This document shows, one piece after another, positions 1 to 9,916 of a DNA stretch of 64,000 bases. Under the pieces are notes generated by a model that was not told where the DNA came from, did not search any database, and was given only the letters and a program-made list of their open reading frames with translations. The first letter of the stretch is position 1. The number at the start of each line of letters is the position of its first letter. The stretch comes from Burkholderia sp. S171. Lineage in GTDB: Bacteria; Pseudomonadota; Gammaproteobacteria; Burkholderiales; Burkholderiaceae. Made by a program: the position numbers and the translations under genes. The stretch spans positions 247,525 to 311,524 of the forward strand of contig NZ_LMUF01000030.1 of NCBI RefSeq assembly GCF_009766085.1, given 5' to 3'.

Positions 1-218
1 AGCGCTACGTGGACCGCGTTGTCACCGTCAGCGACGACCAGCTCGTGCAGACCATGAAGTTCTTCGCACAGCGCATGAAGATGGTGGTCGAGCCAACGGG
101 TTGTCTGGCTGCGGCCGCGGTGCTGCAGAACATCGTGCCGGTGAAGGGCAAGCGGGTGGGCGTGGTGATCAGCGGCGGCAATGTCGACCTGGCGCGATTC
201 GCTCAATTCATCGCTTGA
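1..218 (+). CDS. threonine/serine dehydratase, PLP-dependent (C-terminal fragment)
   Basis: Only the last 72 codons of the gene are in the window, in the frame starting at base 3. The visible part ends in the C-terminal half of a fold type II PLP enzyme. It contains the VEPTGCLAAAAVL segment, which lies near the active site in threonine dehydratases and serine racemase-like enzymes, and the VISGGNVD segment near the C terminus. Such enzymes deaminate threonine or serine, or 3-hydroxyaspartate in one subfamily. The PLP lysine and the start lie before the window, so substrate cannot be decided. It converges on the LysE-type gene with 19 bases between the stops. Confidence 0.8.
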   Translation, partial: RYVDRVVTVSDDQLVQTMKFFAQRMKMVVEPTGCLAAAAVLQNIVPVKGKRVGVVISGGNVDLARFAQFIA

Positions 219-237
219 TAGCGCCAACGTTTTAACC

Positions 238-915
238 TCACAACGTCTGCGCGCCCTTCAGGATCAGGTCGTGATAACCGTTCACGATCACGCTGTACGC
301 AAAGTACGCGAACAGCACCGCCGATAAAACGTGGCAAGCGCGCAGCAACGCAGTCCCTGCGCGTTTGCGGCCGTGGCTGGCGAGCGTACAAATAAAGACC
401 GTCCAGGCGAGCCCGCCGCAAAAGAAGCCGATGAGAAACACCGATGCGCTTACCGGGCCCGTCGCGCCGGCTTTCGCGATTAGTGCGCCGCCCACGGCCG
501 CGAACCAGAGGATCGCGCTGGGTGAAGACACAGCGAGCAGGGTGCCGCGCATGAAGCTGCGCAGGTGAGAGGGACGCGGCGTGGCAATGAGATCGGGTTC
601 GCCCGCAACCGGCGGCGCCGATGCCGGGAACAGCGCTTCACGTGCCATTTTGAAGGTCAGGAACAGCAGCACGATCGAGCCGCCTATCCATACGACCCAA
701 CGCACGGTGTCGAACTGCAGTAGCGCAGCCATGCCCGCCAGCGCGAGCGCTGCATAGATGAGATCGCCGAAACAGGTGCCAAGGCCGAGCATCATGCCCG
801 GCTTGAAGCCGTGGGAAAGCGTCAGTGAAATGATCGCGACGTTTGCGATACCAATATCCAGACACAGCGACAACGACAGAAAAAATCCATCAGACAGCAA
901 TGGCAAAACGTGCAT
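238..915 (-). CDS. LysE/RhtB-family amino-acid exporter
   Basis: The 225-residue protein is almost wholly hydrophobic, with about six predicted membrane segments, as expected for the LysE/RhtB family (usually 200-230 residues). The N terminus carries the family-like stretch IISLTLSHGFKPGMMLGLGT, and the middle has the SPSAILWFAAVGG segment typical of LeuE/RhtB exporters. It should sit in the inner membrane and export an amino acid or a similar small molecule by proton exchange, but the substrate cannot be read from sequence. The ATG at 915 follows an AAGGAAAG ribosome site. It is transcribed in the same direction as the asparaginase gene, 115 bases downstream of it. Confidence 0.85.
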   Translation of the reverse strand: MHVLPLLSDGFFLSLSLCLDIGIANVAIISLTLSHGFKPGMMLGLGTCFGDLIYAALALAGMAALLQFDTVRWVVWIGGSIVLLFLTFKMAREALFPASAPPVAGEPDLIATPRPSHLRSFMRGTLLAVSSPSAILWFAAVGGALIAKAGATGPVSASVFLIGFFCGGLAWTVFICTLASHGRKRAGTALLRACHVLSAVLFAYFAYSVIVNGYHDLILKGAQTL

Positions 916-1030
916 CCCGACTTTCCTTTTTGATCTTTTTGTATTGAGCGAAGCGGATTGTCCGGCTTCGCGTATTCATCTTGCTGTGGCGTGCGGGGCA
1001 ACCCGTCGAACGCCCGGGTCTGCGTACTAA

Positions 1031-2047
1031 CTAAACGCGTTCGAGCGGCATCGACACCACCAGCCGTCCCGTCTCGATCCCCATCGTGTTGCGCATCGGC
1101 GGGTTTCTATACGCAGCGAGTTTCGCGCGCTGCGTTTCCTGGCCAATATCAAGTTGCGCCAGAACATGCGCGACGATTGCGTAAAGCACGGCCGTGTTGC
1201 CGTCTTCCACCTTGACCGCGATGCCCAGCGCCCCGCGCGTACTGGTAGCACGTACACCGATCGCATAACTCGCATCGGCGCCTACTTTGCCGACCAGATC
1301 GCCGTCGAAGGCTTGCATCAACGCGGTACAGAATCGGCCGTTACCCGCGACGAGTTCCGGATATGTCGTCATCGCGCGATAGATCCGGGCCAGGGCTTTC
1401 GCGCGCGGGGTGATTTCAACCTCAGCATTCGCCAGCTTCATGAACAGCCGGGCGAGCCGATCCAGCGGGAACGCAGGCGTAGGCAGATTGCAGCCATCAG
1501 TGGCCCATTGCACGCCGTCTTCCGGCAGATCGCAGAGCTCGGCAACGGTGCGTTTCACTCGAACCTGCAGCGGATGCTCGGGCAGGTGATAGTCAATAAC
1601 TGCAGCGCCCAGCGCCCGCGCACCCGCCAGCATGCCCGCATGTTTGCCAGAGCAATTGCTGCATACGCCGGTTGGCGTGTAGTCACGCCTGATCCACTCT
1701 TTCCAGACCGCGTCCGACAAAGGCGCGTGGCCGCCGCATCGAAGATCGGCTTCGGCGACGTGCGCCTTTGCAAGCATGGCGCGCGTGCGCTCGATGTGGC
1801 GCGGCTCGCTGTTATGCGAGGCACACATCAGCGCGAGATCGGCGTCGTCGAAACCGAAACGGTCCAGCGCACCCGTTTCCAGCACCGCGAGCGCTTGCGC
1901 CGGTTTTGCCGCCGAGCGCGCAAGCGTCATCCGTGACGGATCGCCGAACGCGTAGATCAACCGGCCTTCGGCATCGACGACCGCCACATGCGCGGCGTGC
2001 GTGTTTTCAACCAGATCCCCTCGATAAACCGTCGCCGCAATGCTCAT
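1031..2047 (-). CDS. asparaginase, class 3 (Rhizobium etli AnsA type)
   Basis: The 338-residue protein belongs to the asparaginase family of R. etli type, structurally related to serine beta-lactamase folds and distinct from the E. coli type I/II enzymes. It hydrolyses asparagine to aspartate and ammonia in the cytosol. An SxxK motif (S45-AA-K48) supplies the catalytic serine and lysine of this class. The [12 protein letters not shown] and ATDGCNLP segments hold the cysteines and lysine known to bind zinc in the R. etli enzyme. The ATG at 2047 shares bases with the ubiD stop codon (ATGA overlap), which favours it over an upstream in-frame start inside ubiD and suggests translational coupling. 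Confidence 0.85.
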   Translation of the reverse strand: MSIAATVYRGDLVENTHAAHVAVVDAEGRLIYAFGDPSRMTLARSAAKPAQALAVLETGALDRFGFDDADLALMCASHNSEPRHIERTRAMLAKAHVAEADLRCGGHAPLSDAVWKEWIRRDYTPTGVCSNCSGKHAGMLAGARALGAAVIDYHLPEHPLQVRVKRTVAELCDLPEDGVQWATDGCNLPTPAFPLDRLARLFMKLANAEVEITPRAKALARIYRAMTTYPELVAGNGRFCTALMQAFDGDLVGKVGADASYAIGVRATSTRGALGIAVKVEDGNTAVLYAIVAHVLAQLDIGQETQRAKLAAYRNPPMRNTMGIETGRLVVSMPLERV

Positions 2048-3651
2048 GAGCGCTTCCCTCCGGAAAAGCCGATTTCGTCCCACAACGCGTCGACGCGCCG
2101 TTTGACCGCATCGTCCATCGTGATCGGCCGGCCCCATTCGCGGTCCGTTTCGCCGGGCCATTTGTTGGTGGCGTCGAGCCCCATCTTCGATCCTAGCCCG
2201 GCCTTCGGCGACGCGAAATCGAGATAGTCGATCGGGGTGTTATCGACGAGCACCGTATCGCGCGACGGATCAATGCGCGTGGTGATCGCCCAGATCACTT
2301 CCTTCCAGTCGCGAATATTCACGTCGTCGTCCACCACCACGATGAACTTCGTATACATGAACTGGCGCAGGAAGCTCCAGACGCCGAACATCACGCGCTT
2401 CGCGTGGCCCGGATAACTCTTCTTGATCTGCACGATCGCCATTCGATAACTGCAGCCTTCGGGCGGCAGATAGAAGTCGGTGATCTCGGTGAACTGCTTT
2501 TGCAAGAGCGGCACGAACACTTCGTTGAGCGCGACACCGAGCACGGCCGGTTCGTCGGGCGGCTTACCTGTATAGGTAGAGTGATAAAGCGCGTCGCGGC
2601 GCATGGTGATCTTTTCGACAGTGAAGACCGGGAACCATTCTTGTTCGTTGTAATAGCCGGTGTGGTCGCCGTACGGGCCTTCGAGCGCATGTTCGTATTT
2701 CGCCGACGACGAATTGATTGGCCGCGGCGGCGCGCCGGCGGGCAGCGGCGCAACAGGACCGTCCTGCGGATAGATGAAGCCTTCGAGCACGATCTCCGCG
2801 CGCGCGGGTACCTGCAACGTATCGACACCCGGCGTAAGGCATTTCGCCAATTCGGTTCTTGCGCCGCGCAACAACCCGGCAAATTGATATTCGGAAAGCG
2901 AGTCCGGCACGGGCGTCACGGCGCCGAGAATGGTGGCCGGATCGGCGCCAAGCACCACCGCCACCGGATACGGTTTGCCCGGGTTGGCGAGCGCGAATTC
3001 GCGGAAATCCAGCGCGCCGCCCCGATGCGCGAGCCAGCGCATGATCAATTTGTTACGCCCGATCAACTGCTGCCTGTAGATGCCGAGGTTCTGCCGCGTC
3101 TTGTTCGGGCCGCGCGTGACCGTAAGTCCCCACGTGATGAGCGGACCGGCGTCGCCCGGCCAGCACGTCTGAATGGGCAGGCGCGCCAGATCGACGTCTT
3201 GTCCTTCCCATACGATCTCCTGGCAGGGCGGCGAACTGACCGTTTTCGGCGCCATGTCCCAGACGGCTTTCGCCAGCGACAGCAACTTGCCCGCGTCCTT
3301 CAGGCCTTTCGGCGGCTCCGGTTCCTTGAGCGCCGACAACAACCGGCCAACGTCGCGTAGCGACTCGAGCGCGGCTTTATCGCTGAGAAGACTGGGATCG
3401 GCCGCCGCCTGCGCTTCCGTTTCAATACCCATGCCGAGCGCCACCCGCCTTGGTGTACCGAACAGGTTGGCCAGCACAGGCATGGAGTGTCCCGTCGGTG
3501 CCTGGAACAGCAACGCGGGGCCACCCGAACGCAGCACGCGATCCGAGAGTTCGGTCATTTCAAGGACGGGCGAAACCGGCTGACTGATGCGGCGCAATTC
3601 GCCGAGTGTTTCGAGGCGGGCGGTGAAGTCGCGCAGGTCTTTGTATTTCAT
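2044..3651 (-). CDS. ubiD: 4-hydroxy-3-polyprenylbenzoate decarboxylase
   Basis: The 535-residue protein is a UbiD decarboxylase of ubiquinone synthesis, which uses prenylated FMN supplied by UbiX. It removes the carboxyl group from 4-hydroxy-3-polyprenylbenzoate. The N terminus (MKYKDLRDF) and the cofactor-binding block [20 protein letters not shown] followed by AHRGG are close to the E. coli UbiD pattern. The C-terminal part holds the [16 protein letters not shown] segment also usual in UbiD. It is slightly longer than E. coli UbiD. No clear ribosome site precedes the ATG at 3651. The stop overlaps the asparaginase start by four bases, so the two are probably co-transcribed although they share no pathway. 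Confidence 0.93.
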   Translation of the reverse strand: MKYKDLRDFTARLETLGELRRISQPVSPVLEMTELSDRVLRSGGPALLFQAPTGHSMPVLANLFGTPRRVALGMGIETEAQAAADPSLLSDKAALESLRDVGRLLSALKEPEPPKGLKDAGKLLSLAKAVWDMAPKTVSSPPCQEIVWEGQDVDLARLPIQTCWPGDAGPLITWGLTVTRGPNKTRQNLGIYRQQLIGRNKLIMRWLAHRGGALDFREFALANPGKPYPVAVVLGADPATILGAVTPVPDSLSEYQFAGLLRGARTELAKCLTPGVDTLQVPARAEIVLEGFIYPQDGPVAPLPAGAPPRPINSSSAKYEHALEGPYGDHTGYYNEQEWFPVFTVEKITMRRDALYHSTYTGKPPDEPAVLGVALNEVFVPLLQKQFTEITDFYLPPEGCSYRMAIVQIKKSYPGHAKRVMFGVWSFLRQFMYTKFIVVVDDDVNIRDWKEVIWAITTRIDPSRDTVLVDNTPIDYLDFASPKAGLGSKMGLDATNKWPGETDREWGRPITMDDAVKRRVDALWDEIGFSGGKRS

Positions 3652-4313
3652 CGGCTAAAGGGAAGGGGGCCTGCGGGAAGCGCGATCTGTGTAAAGGGAT
3701 ACGGACAGCAGACGCGACGGCTGAAATAGCGGCTCAAGCGGCGTTCAGGTCCCTTGTGAGGAACTTTCGCGCGCGGGCGATTGTCGATTTTACCTGTCTT
3801 GAGGTCGGTACGTCAGAGCACACAACGGCACAATTCCGGCGCTTCCGCTGGAAAGTGGCTTGGCAGGCCGTTCTCGGCGCCCTGAACAGTGTTCATAATT
3901 ACTGAAAGTAATAGCTTTTACATTTACCAGCATTGACGGATCATTTGAGCCTGCTAGAATCCGTTGGCATTGACAACACCAATTGAAACTTTTTACCACT
4001 GCCTCAGGTCTTTTGAAACGACGCGACGCGTCACCTGCGCCGGATTTGTACGGTGAATCAAGGCTTTGGTTTTCTTGCCGGCGCTCTTCTTCGCCGGTTT
4101 TTCGCGTGGTGACCTGTGTGCGCGCCCTGGCATGTCCTTCGTGCCGCGCGGACCCGGAAACAAAATGTTCCGGTCAGGTTTCCCCAACGGTTTGTACCGT
4201 TTTCCCGATACCGCTCGTGGCTAACCCAGAGCTGGCGGTGTCGATTTCTGCGTGGTGGACCAGTTTTTCAGGTTTTCATCTGCGGAAATCATGCAATTTG
4301 GGAGATCCATCCA
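3652..4313. other. intergenic region between divergent ubiD and lytic transglycosylase genes
   Basis: This 662-base stretch separates ubiD (leftward) from the lytic transglycosylase gene (rightward) and should contain both promoters. The part around 3890-3990 is more A+T-rich, as expected of promoter DNA, but no promoter motif could be fixed. Short open frames here lack ribosome sites and recognisable products. Confidence 0.5.
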
Positions 4314-5474
4314 ATGAATGCTTGGTTGTCGTGGCGTCCCGACGCTCGCCTGGCGCTTCATCTGCGCGCTGTGCTGCGTCGCGCCAAACACATGAGTCTG
4401 ACGGTTTTTAGCCTGGTTGGTTGTGCCGCTGTAGTGACCGCGCTGGCCCTCTGGCTGCTTCCAGCCTGGCGCGGCTCCTTGGCCGCCAAGCTGATGCCGC
4501 TGGTTTCGGCCGCTGTACAAGCCGGCCCGGCCCGGTTGCTCTCCGGACAACCCTTTCCCCCCTTCGCACTCGGTCATCAGCGTGAAGAGGATCTTCGCAA
4601 CGGCAATGCCGAGCCAACATCGTTAGGCGCCGCAGCCAGCGACGACGACAGCACCCGTAAGCTGACTGGTGGCCTGAGTCTCGCCGTATCGCCGAACGGG
4701 CTCGATCCCCGCACGCTACCGACCGTTTCGACGCTTGCCAGCGCGATTTCGTCGCAACGGGTTGTCGCCGATGCCCGTGACGACCGCGTGCTCGTGTCGG
4801 ATCGTGAGCAAAACTTGGTGGCGAACTTCATTGCGCGGCGTTATCACGTGGCGCAGGAGCCGGTTGGTGAGTTGGTGAAAGCCGCCTTCGATACCGGCCG
4901 CGAGGTTGGCCTCGATCCTTTGCTGCTGCTGTCCGTCATGGCGATCGAATCGGGTTTTAATCCGTACGCTGAAAGCGGTGTGGGCGCGCAAGGGTTGATG
5001 CAGGTGATGTCGAAGGTTCACTCCGACAAATTCCAGTACTTTGGTGGCTCGCACGCAGCGCTCGAACCCCTCGCGAACATCAAGGTCGGTGCGCTGGTGC
5101 TGAAAGATTGCATCGCGCGCGGCGGTTCGGTGGCAGGTGGATTGCGCTTCTACGTGGGTTCGACGGCACAGGACGACGGTGGTTACGGCGCCAAGGTGCT
5201 GGCCGAACGTTCACGCCTGCGCGATGTAGCGCGTGGCCGCAACGTGCCGATCATCACGCCGCAAGCGCCGGTACAGCCTGCGCCGAAGCAAGTGGTGGCG
5301 TCGGTTTCTCCGTCTAACTCCGGGTCAGGTGAAAAGCGCGTGCATGCAACGCTCGACGGCGCTCCCGCCATTACGGCGCCGGCCAAGGCGGCACCGCAAG
5401 CCAGCGCCCATAACAATACCGACGACGCAGACGCGCAAACGAAGCACGTAGCTTCGGCGGAGTTCGGCGCTTAA
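4314..5474 (+). CDS. lytic transglycosylase, SLT domain
   Basis: The 386-residue protein has an N-terminal hydrophobic segment (about residues 30-48) that anchors or exports it, a low-complexity linker, and a soluble lytic transglycosylase domain at about 185-300. The motif AIESGFNPYAES holds the catalytic glutamate, and GAQGLMQVM is the usual second signature. The enzyme cleaves peptidoglycan glycan strands between N-acetylmuramic acid and N-acetylglucosamine, producing 1,6-anhydro ends. The tail after about residue 300 is rich in Ala, Pro and Lys. ATG 4314 follows GGAGAT at a good distance, so the longer upstream reading is unlikely. A strong terminator follows. Confidence 0.88.
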   Translation: MNAWLSWRPDARLALHLRAVLRRAKHMSLTVFSLVGCAAVVTALALWLLPAWRGSLAAKLMPLVSAAVQAGPARLLSGQPFPPFALGHQREEDLRNGNAEPTSLGAAASDDDSTRKLTGGLSLAVSPNGLDPRTLPTVSTLASAISSQRVVADARDDRVLVSDREQNLVANFIARRYHVAQEPVGELVKAAFDTGREVGLDPLLLLSVMAIESGFNPYAESGVGAQGLMQVMSKVHSDKFQYFGGSHAALEPLANIKVGALVLKDCIARGGSVAGGLRFYVGSTAQDDGGYGAKVLAERSRLRDVARGRNVPIITPQAPVQPAPKQVVASVSPSNSGSGEKRVHATLDGAPAITAPAKAAPQASAHNNTDDADAQTKHVASAEFGA

Positions 5475-5540
5475 AGCGCGCGTTGAGAGCAAAAGCAGGA
5501 CGCCCGGCTGGTTGATCGCAGGCCGGGTAAGACAAAAAAG

Positions 5541-5572
5541 CCGTTCCAACGCGAGTTGGAACGGCTTTTTTG
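5541..5572. terminator. bidirectional rho-independent terminator
   Basis: An 11-bp perfect stem (5541-5551 with 5556-5566) closes on a GCGA loop. It is flanked by a run of A on the left and six T on the right, so it can end transcription of both the lytic transglycosylase gene and the convergent aminotransferase gene. Confidence 0.9.
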
Positions 5573-5626
5573 CTTCTGTTTTCTGAGCGATCGCTAAAGA
5601 GACTCGAGCCACCTCAAAGCTGCCGT

Positions 5627-6844
5627 TCAAACCCTAAACAGCGCTCCCAGCCGTTGCACGGCCTCTTCAAGCTGTGAGTACGCGGTAGCATAAGACAGCC
5701 GGATATAGTCTTGCGGCGCATGGAAGCCGAAATCGGTGCCCGGTACCAGCACGACACCGGCGTCGTGCAGCATGGAACGCGTCAGAGCGTTGCTGTCGCC
5801 GGCAGCCGGATGCGCGACGTGCCGTGTATCGGCATAAACGTAGAACGCGCCGTCCGGCACGACAGGCACTTCGAAACCAAGCGAACGCAACGCCGGCACG
5901 ATGAAATCCCGCCTGCGCCCGAATTCCAGGCGCCGCGACTCGTAAATCGCGAGCGTAGCCGGCTCGAAACACGCCAGCGCCGCGTGTTGCGCGAGCGCCG
6001 ACGCGCAGATGAACAGGTTCTGCGACAGCTTCTCCATGGTGGCGACCATCGCTGGCGGCACCACGAGCCAGCCGAGCCGCCAGCCGGTCATGTTGAAGTA
6101 CTTCGAAAAACTATTTACCGTGACCACGTCGTCGCCCAGCGAAAGGGCCGAAACGGGCTTCGCGTCGTAGCTCAGGCCCTGATAAATCTCATCGACGATC
6201 GTAAAACCGCCGTGCGCGCGCACCACATCGACGATTTTCGCCAATTCATCCGGTTCAATGGACGTGCCGGTCGGGTTGGATGGCGACGCAAGCAGGACGC
6301 CACGCGTGGCGGACGTCCAGTGCGCTTCGACCTGAGCGGCCGTCAACTGGAACCGCTCGGCCGGACCGCTCGGGATCAGGACCGGACGGCCTTCGGTGGC
6401 GGCCACGAAATGGCGATTGCACGGGTAGCACGGGTCAGGCATCAGCACTTCGTCGTCGCGATCGACCAGCGCGGTGCACGCCAGCAGCAACGCGGCCGAC
6501 GCGCCTGCGGTCACCACAATGCGCGCTGGATCGATATCGAGCCCGAACGCGTCGCGATAGTGACCGGAAATAGCCTCGCGCAACGACGCCAGTCCAAGCG
6601 CATTCGTGTACTGCGTGACGCCGCGACGCAAGGCGTCGGTGGCGGCTGCGATCACCGGTTCCGGCGCCGTGAAATCCGGTTCGCCGATACCCATGTGAAT
6701 GATGTTGCGGCCCGCCCGTTCGAGCGCCTGCGCTTCTTTCGCCAGTTCCATCACATAGAACGGCTCGATGGCGTCAACGCGGGCGGCGTACCGGATAGCG
6801 TCGCGTGGGATAGCTGCGTTCAACGGTTCTTTTGCGAAGTTCAT
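5627..6844 (-). CDS. PLP-dependent aminotransferase, class I/II
   Basis: The 405-residue protein is a fold type I aminotransferase of the aspartate/aromatic group. The segment NSFSKYFNMTGWRLGW contains the lysine that binds PLP, SPSNPTGT is the conserved phosphate and substrate-binding loop, and IVDEIYQGLSY holds the aspartate and tyrosine that contact the PLP ring. The exact amino donor cannot be read from the sequence. It lies last in the leftward ribBX-ribH-nusB run, 20 bases after nusB, so it is probably co-transcribed with them. Conservation of this order is expected in Burkholderiaceae but was not tested. Confidence 0.88.
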   Translation of the reverse strand: MNFAKEPLNAAIPRDAIRYAARVDAIEPFYVMELAKEAQALERAGRNIIHMGIGEPDFTAPEPVIAAATDALRRGVTQYTNALGLASLREAISGHYRDAFGLDIDPARIVVTAGASAALLLACTALVDRDDEVLMPDPCYPCNRHFVAATEGRPVLIPSGPAERFQLTAAQVEAHWTSATRGVLLASPSNPTGTSIEPDELAKIVDVVRAHGGFTIVDEIYQGLSYDAKPVSALSLGDDVVTVNSFSKYFNMTGWRLGWLVVPPAMVATMEKLSQNLFICASALAQHAALACFEPATLAIYESRRLEFGRRRDFIVPALRSLGFEVPVVPDGAFYVYADTRHVAHPAAGDSNALTRSMLHDAGVVLVPGTDFGFHAPQDYIRLSYATAYSQLEEAVQRLGALFRV

Positions 6845-6864
6845 GAATTGGAAAGACCGTTTGC

Positions 6865-7302
6865 TCAGCTGCGTTGCCCGCGGCCTTGCGCTTCCGTTGG
6901 CCGCAACTGGATGGCGAGTTTATCGAGCACGCCGTTCACGTATTTGTGGCCGTCAGAGCCGCCGAACGTCTTGGTCAGCTCGATCGCTTCGTTGATCACC
7001 ACGCGATAAGGAATGTCCAGGTGATGCTTGAACTCGAACGCGGCGACCATCAGCACCGCGCGTTCGACCGGCGAAAGCTGTTCGAGCGGACGGTCGAGGC
7101 ACGGCTGCAATTCGGCGGAAATGATGTCCGCTTCCTTGATCACGCCGTGCAGGATTGCGTCCAGATGTTCCTGGTCGGCCTTGTCGAAACCTTGCGCACC
7201 GCGCAACTGCGCGTCGATCTCGCCACTGGGCGCGCCCGATAGCAACCATTGGTAAAGCCCTTGTGTCGCGAGTTCGCGCGAGCGTCGTCGAGCGCTTTTC
7301 AT
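6865..7302 (-). CDS. nusB: transcription antitermination factor NusB
   Basis: The 145-residue protein is NusB. It binds boxA RNA together with ribosomal protein S10 and supports antitermination, chiefly in rRNA operons. The N-terminal [17 protein letters not shown] and C-terminal [29 protein letters not shown] segments are family hallmarks. The start overlaps the ribH stop by four bases (ATGA), showing translational coupling, and the ribH-nusB pairing is common in Proteobacteria. Confidence 0.95.
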   Translation of the reverse strand: MKSARRRSRELATQGLYQWLLSGAPSGEIDAQLRGAQGFDKADQEHLDAILHGVIKEADIISAELQPCLDRPLEQLSPVERAVLMVAAFEFKHHLDIPYRVVINEAIELTKTFGGSDGHKYVNGVLDKLAIQLRPTEAQGRGQRS

Positions 7303-7802
7303 GCGCGGTCCTCTTCGTCTTCGTCTTCATCGTCGCCGCCGAGTTGTTCCAGCGCGACCGACAGATTCGCCATTTCCACCGCCACGCGTGCTGCGTCGCG
7401 GCCCTTTTCCGTCATGCGGGCAACGGCTTGCTCGTCGTTTTCGGTGGTCAGGATCGCATTGGCGACCGGTGTGCCGAAGTCGAGCGCGATACGGGAAACA
7501 CCGGCGCCGCTTTCATTCGATACCAGCTCGAAGTGGTACGTCTCGCCACGGATCACCGCGCCGAGCGCGATCAATGCATCGAACTGCCCCGATTCAGCCA
7601 GCTTTTGCAGCGCCAGCGGAATTTCGAGTGCGCCCGGCACGGTGACGAGCAGTACGTCTTCACCGATCACGCCAAGTCGTTCGAGTTCTTCCGTGCAGGC
7701 GTCCACGAGGCCATTGCAGACCGGTTCGTTGAAGCGCGATTGCACGATGCCGATGCGCAGTCCGTCGCCGTCGAGGTTCGGTTGGTATTGTCCGATTTCC
7801 AT
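7299..7802 (-). CDS. ribH: 6,7-dimethyl-8-ribityllumazine synthase
   Basis: The 167-residue protein condenses 5-amino-6-ribitylamino-uracil with 3,4-dihydroxy-2-butanone 4-phosphate, the penultimate step of riboflavin synthesis. The [28 protein letters not shown] and [15 protein letters not shown] segments are diagnostic. In lumazine synthases the first contributes the aromatic residue that stacks on the substrate, and the GET turn and following residues hold the phosphate site. The acidic C-terminal tail (mainly Asp and Glu) is an unusual extra. It lies 45 bases after ribBX and overlaps nusB. Confidence 0.96.
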   Translation of the reverse strand: MEIGQYQPNLDGDGLRIGIVQSRFNEPVCNGLVDACTEELERLGVIGEDVLLVTVPGALEIPLALQKLAESGQFDALIALGAVIRGETYHFELVSNESGAGVSRIALDFGTPVANAILTTENDEQAVARMTEKGRDAARVAVEMANLSVALEQLGGDDEDEDEEDRA

Positions 7803-7847
7803 TATTTATCCGTTTTCAGTGTGTTGCAGTGTGGTGGTTGGCGCTGG

Positions 7848-9020
7848 TCAGACCGAGCGCAAATGGGCGATGGAAGCAGGGTCGGCCGAATCTGCCGAGG
7901 TCGTAGCGGGGCAGCCCGGCATGGGGATGAACCCGGTCACCTCCAAGCCGTAACCCGACATGCTGCCGAGTTTGCGGGGATTCGACAGCACCTGCATCTT
8001 GCCTACGCCCAATTCGCGCAAGATCTGCGCGCCGATGCCGTAGGTCTTGAAATCGACCGGGCGGCGTTTGAGTTCGGCCGCTTTGTCCTCGCGCTCGAAC
8101 GCCTGGAAAACATCGACGAGATGCTCTTTCGTGTCGCCGCAATTGAGCAGCACGATAGCGCCCAGGTCGCGGGCGGCGATTTCCTTCATCGCGGCGTCGA
8201 GGGTCCAGGAGTGCGTGGACAAGTCCACTTCGAGCAGATCCAGCACCGACAGCGGTTCATGCACGCGCACCGGCGTTTCCCGATCCGGCGACGGTTGCCC
8301 GCGCACCAGCGCGATATGCGGCGAACCGCTAGGCTGGTCGCGATACAGCACCGCGCGAAACGCGCCATGCGCCGTCTGCATGGTGCGTTCGGCGACCCGC
8401 TCGACAATCGACTCCGTGCGCGAGCGGTAGTGAATCAGGTCGGCGATCGTGCCAATCCGGATGCCGTGCAATTCAGCGAATTCGATCAGATCGGGCAGCC
8501 GGGCCATTTCGCCGTCGTCCCGGATCACTTCGCAGATCACCGATGCCGGCGTCAGGCCCGCCATTGCTGTCAGGTCGCAGCCCGCTTCCGTATGTCCCGC
8601 GCGGACCAGCACGCCGCCCGGTTGCGCCATGATCGGAAAGACGTGACCCGGCTGGACGATATGCTCGGCTTTCGCGTCGTGCGCGACCGCTGCCTGAATG
8701 GTGCGGGCGCGGTCCGAGGCGGAGATGCCGGTGGTCACGCCTTCGGCCGCCTCAATGCTGACCGTGAACGCCGTCCCGTACTGGGTGCCGTTTCGCTGCG
8801 TCATCAGGGGCAGGTTCAGCTGGCGGCAGCGGTCCTGCGTGAGTGTCAGGCAGATCAGTCCACGGCCGTAGCGCGCCATGAAATTGATCGCTTCCGGCGT
8901 CACGAAATCGGCGGCGATGACGAGATCGCCCTCGTTTTCGCGGTCTTCTTCGTCGACGAGGATCACCATCCGGCCAGCCTTCAGCTCGGCGATGATCTCT
9001 GGGGTGGAGGCGAGCGTCAT
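7848..9020 (-). CDS. ribB: 3,4-dihydroxy-2-butanone 4-phosphate synthase with degenerate GTP cyclohydrolase II-like domain
   Basis: The 390-residue protein has an N-terminal DHBP synthase domain (about residues 1-205) and a C-terminal GTP cyclohydrolase II-like domain (about 210-375). The [10 protein letters not shown] acidic loop and the HTEAGCDL segment mark an intact first domain, which makes the four-carbon precursor from ribulose 5-phosphate. The second domain lacks the zinc-binding cysteine cluster of real GTP cyclohydrolase II (normally HSECLTGD...RCDC): here the equivalent stretch reads [14 protein letters not shown], and only the later [12 protein letters not shown] block is kept. 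This matches the RibBX variant described in Proteobacteria. A separate ribA should exist elsewhere in the genome. Confidence 0.92.
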   Translation of the reverse strand: MTLASTPEIIAELKAGRMVILVDEEDRENEGDLVIAADFVTPEAINFMARYGRGLICLTLTQDRCRQLNLPLMTQRNGTQYGTAFTVSIEAAEGVTTGISASDRARTIQAAVAHDAKAEHIVQPGHVFPIMAQPGGVLVRAGHTEAGCDLTAMAGLTPASVICEVIRDDGEMARLPDLIEFAELHGIRIGTIADLIHYRSRTESIVERVAERTMQTAHGAFRAVLYRDQPSGSPHIALVRGQPSPDRETPVRVHEPLSVLDLLEVDLSTHSWTLDAAMKEIAARDLGAIVLLNCGDTKEHLVDVFQAFEREDKAAELKRRPVDFKTYGIGAQILRELGVGKMQVLSNPRKLGSMSGYGLEVTGFIPMPGCPATTSADSADPASIAHLRSV

Positions 9021-9154
9021 TGCAGTGGTCGTCCGGTGCGAGAAAGGGCGTATTTTACGCCACCGCCGATGTCAACGCGCTGGTTTTGCCGGTTTTGGGC
9101 TGGCGTTGGCCATCCGGCTGGGTATTGGCTAGACGTGAAGGCCGCCGTTCGCGC

Positions 9155-9916
9155 CTATCCGGGGCTCACGTAGGTATCGCCGACCATCAGGTGCACGATT
9201 TCATCCCCGTTGGTTTGCTGGACCTGCCGCTCGCCGGCTACCTCGCCGCGCCGCAGCACGACAATGCGATCGGCGATTGCAAAGATGTCGTGCAGGTTGT
9301 GCGAGATCAGGAGCACGGAGACACCCTCGGCCTTCAACGCCGTAATCAACTCCATGACCTTGCGCTGCTCGGGCACGCCCAGCGCGGCGGTGGGCTCGTC
9401 CATGATGAGCACTCGGGCGTTCCAGTAAATGGCACGGCCAATTGCAATGGCCTGCCGCTGTCCGCCCGAGAGCATCTTCACCGGACCACCGAGCTTGCGC
9501 TCGGGAATCACGATGTCGAGGCGCTTCAGCACTTCGCGTGCGACTTGCGCCATGCGCGGCCGGTCGATGACCTGAAAGCCCAGTTGCCGGCGTAGCGGTT
9601 CGCGTCCCAGGAAGATATTGCTGCCCACGTCCAGGTTGTCCGCCAGCGCCAGATCCTGATAGATCGTCTCGATCCCGCGGGCGCGCGCGTCCTGCGGATC
9701 GCGCAATTGCAACGGCGCGCCATCGAACAGCAGTTCCCCTTGATCGGCGCGGTAGACACCTGAAATGATCTTGATCAACGTCGACTTGCCCGCACCGTTG
9801 TCGCCGGCGAGCGCGAGCACTTCGCCCGGCAGCAACTGCAACGACACGTGCTTGAGCGCCTCCACGCCGCCAAAGCGGATCGAGACGTCGCGCACCTCAA
9901 GGATCGGCGTGGTCAT
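9155..9916 (-). CDS. sugar ABC transporter ATP-binding protein (single ATPase module)
   Basis: The 253-residue protein is an ABC ATPase of the CUT2 sugar class. Walker A is GDNGAGKST, the signature is LSGGQRQAIAIGRA and Walker B is VLIMDEPTAA, followed by the H-loop SHNLHDI. Many CUT2 ATPases have two fused modules of about 500 residues; this has one, like FrcA of rhizobial fructose uptake, and would act as a homodimer. Its start overlaps the permease stop by four bases. It is the last gene of the leftward transporter operon and lies 134 bases before ribBX. Substrate is unknown. Confidence 0.9.
   Translation of the reverse strand: MTTPILEVRDVSIRFGGVEALKHVSLQLLPGEVLALAGDNGAGKSTLIKIISGVYRADQGELLFDGAPLQLRDPQDARARGIETIYQDLALADNLDVGSNIFLGREPLRRQLGFQVIDRPRMAQVAREVLKRLDIVIPERKLGGPVKMLSGGQRQAIAIGRAIYWNARVLIMDEPTAALGVPEQRKVMELITALKAEGVSVLLISHNLHDIFAIADRIVVLRRGEVAGERQVQQTNGDEIVHLMVGDTYVSPG

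Noticed and set aside
3993..4187. Small lysine-rich frame on the minus strand, with a histone H1-like AKKSAGKKTK stretch
   Set aside because: There is no ribosome site, no homolog that I can name and poor composition; it is too short to support.
9021..9154. Possible FMN riboswitch before ribBX
   Set aside because: The gap has only 134 bases and shows none of the conserved RFN element blocks that I could recognise.
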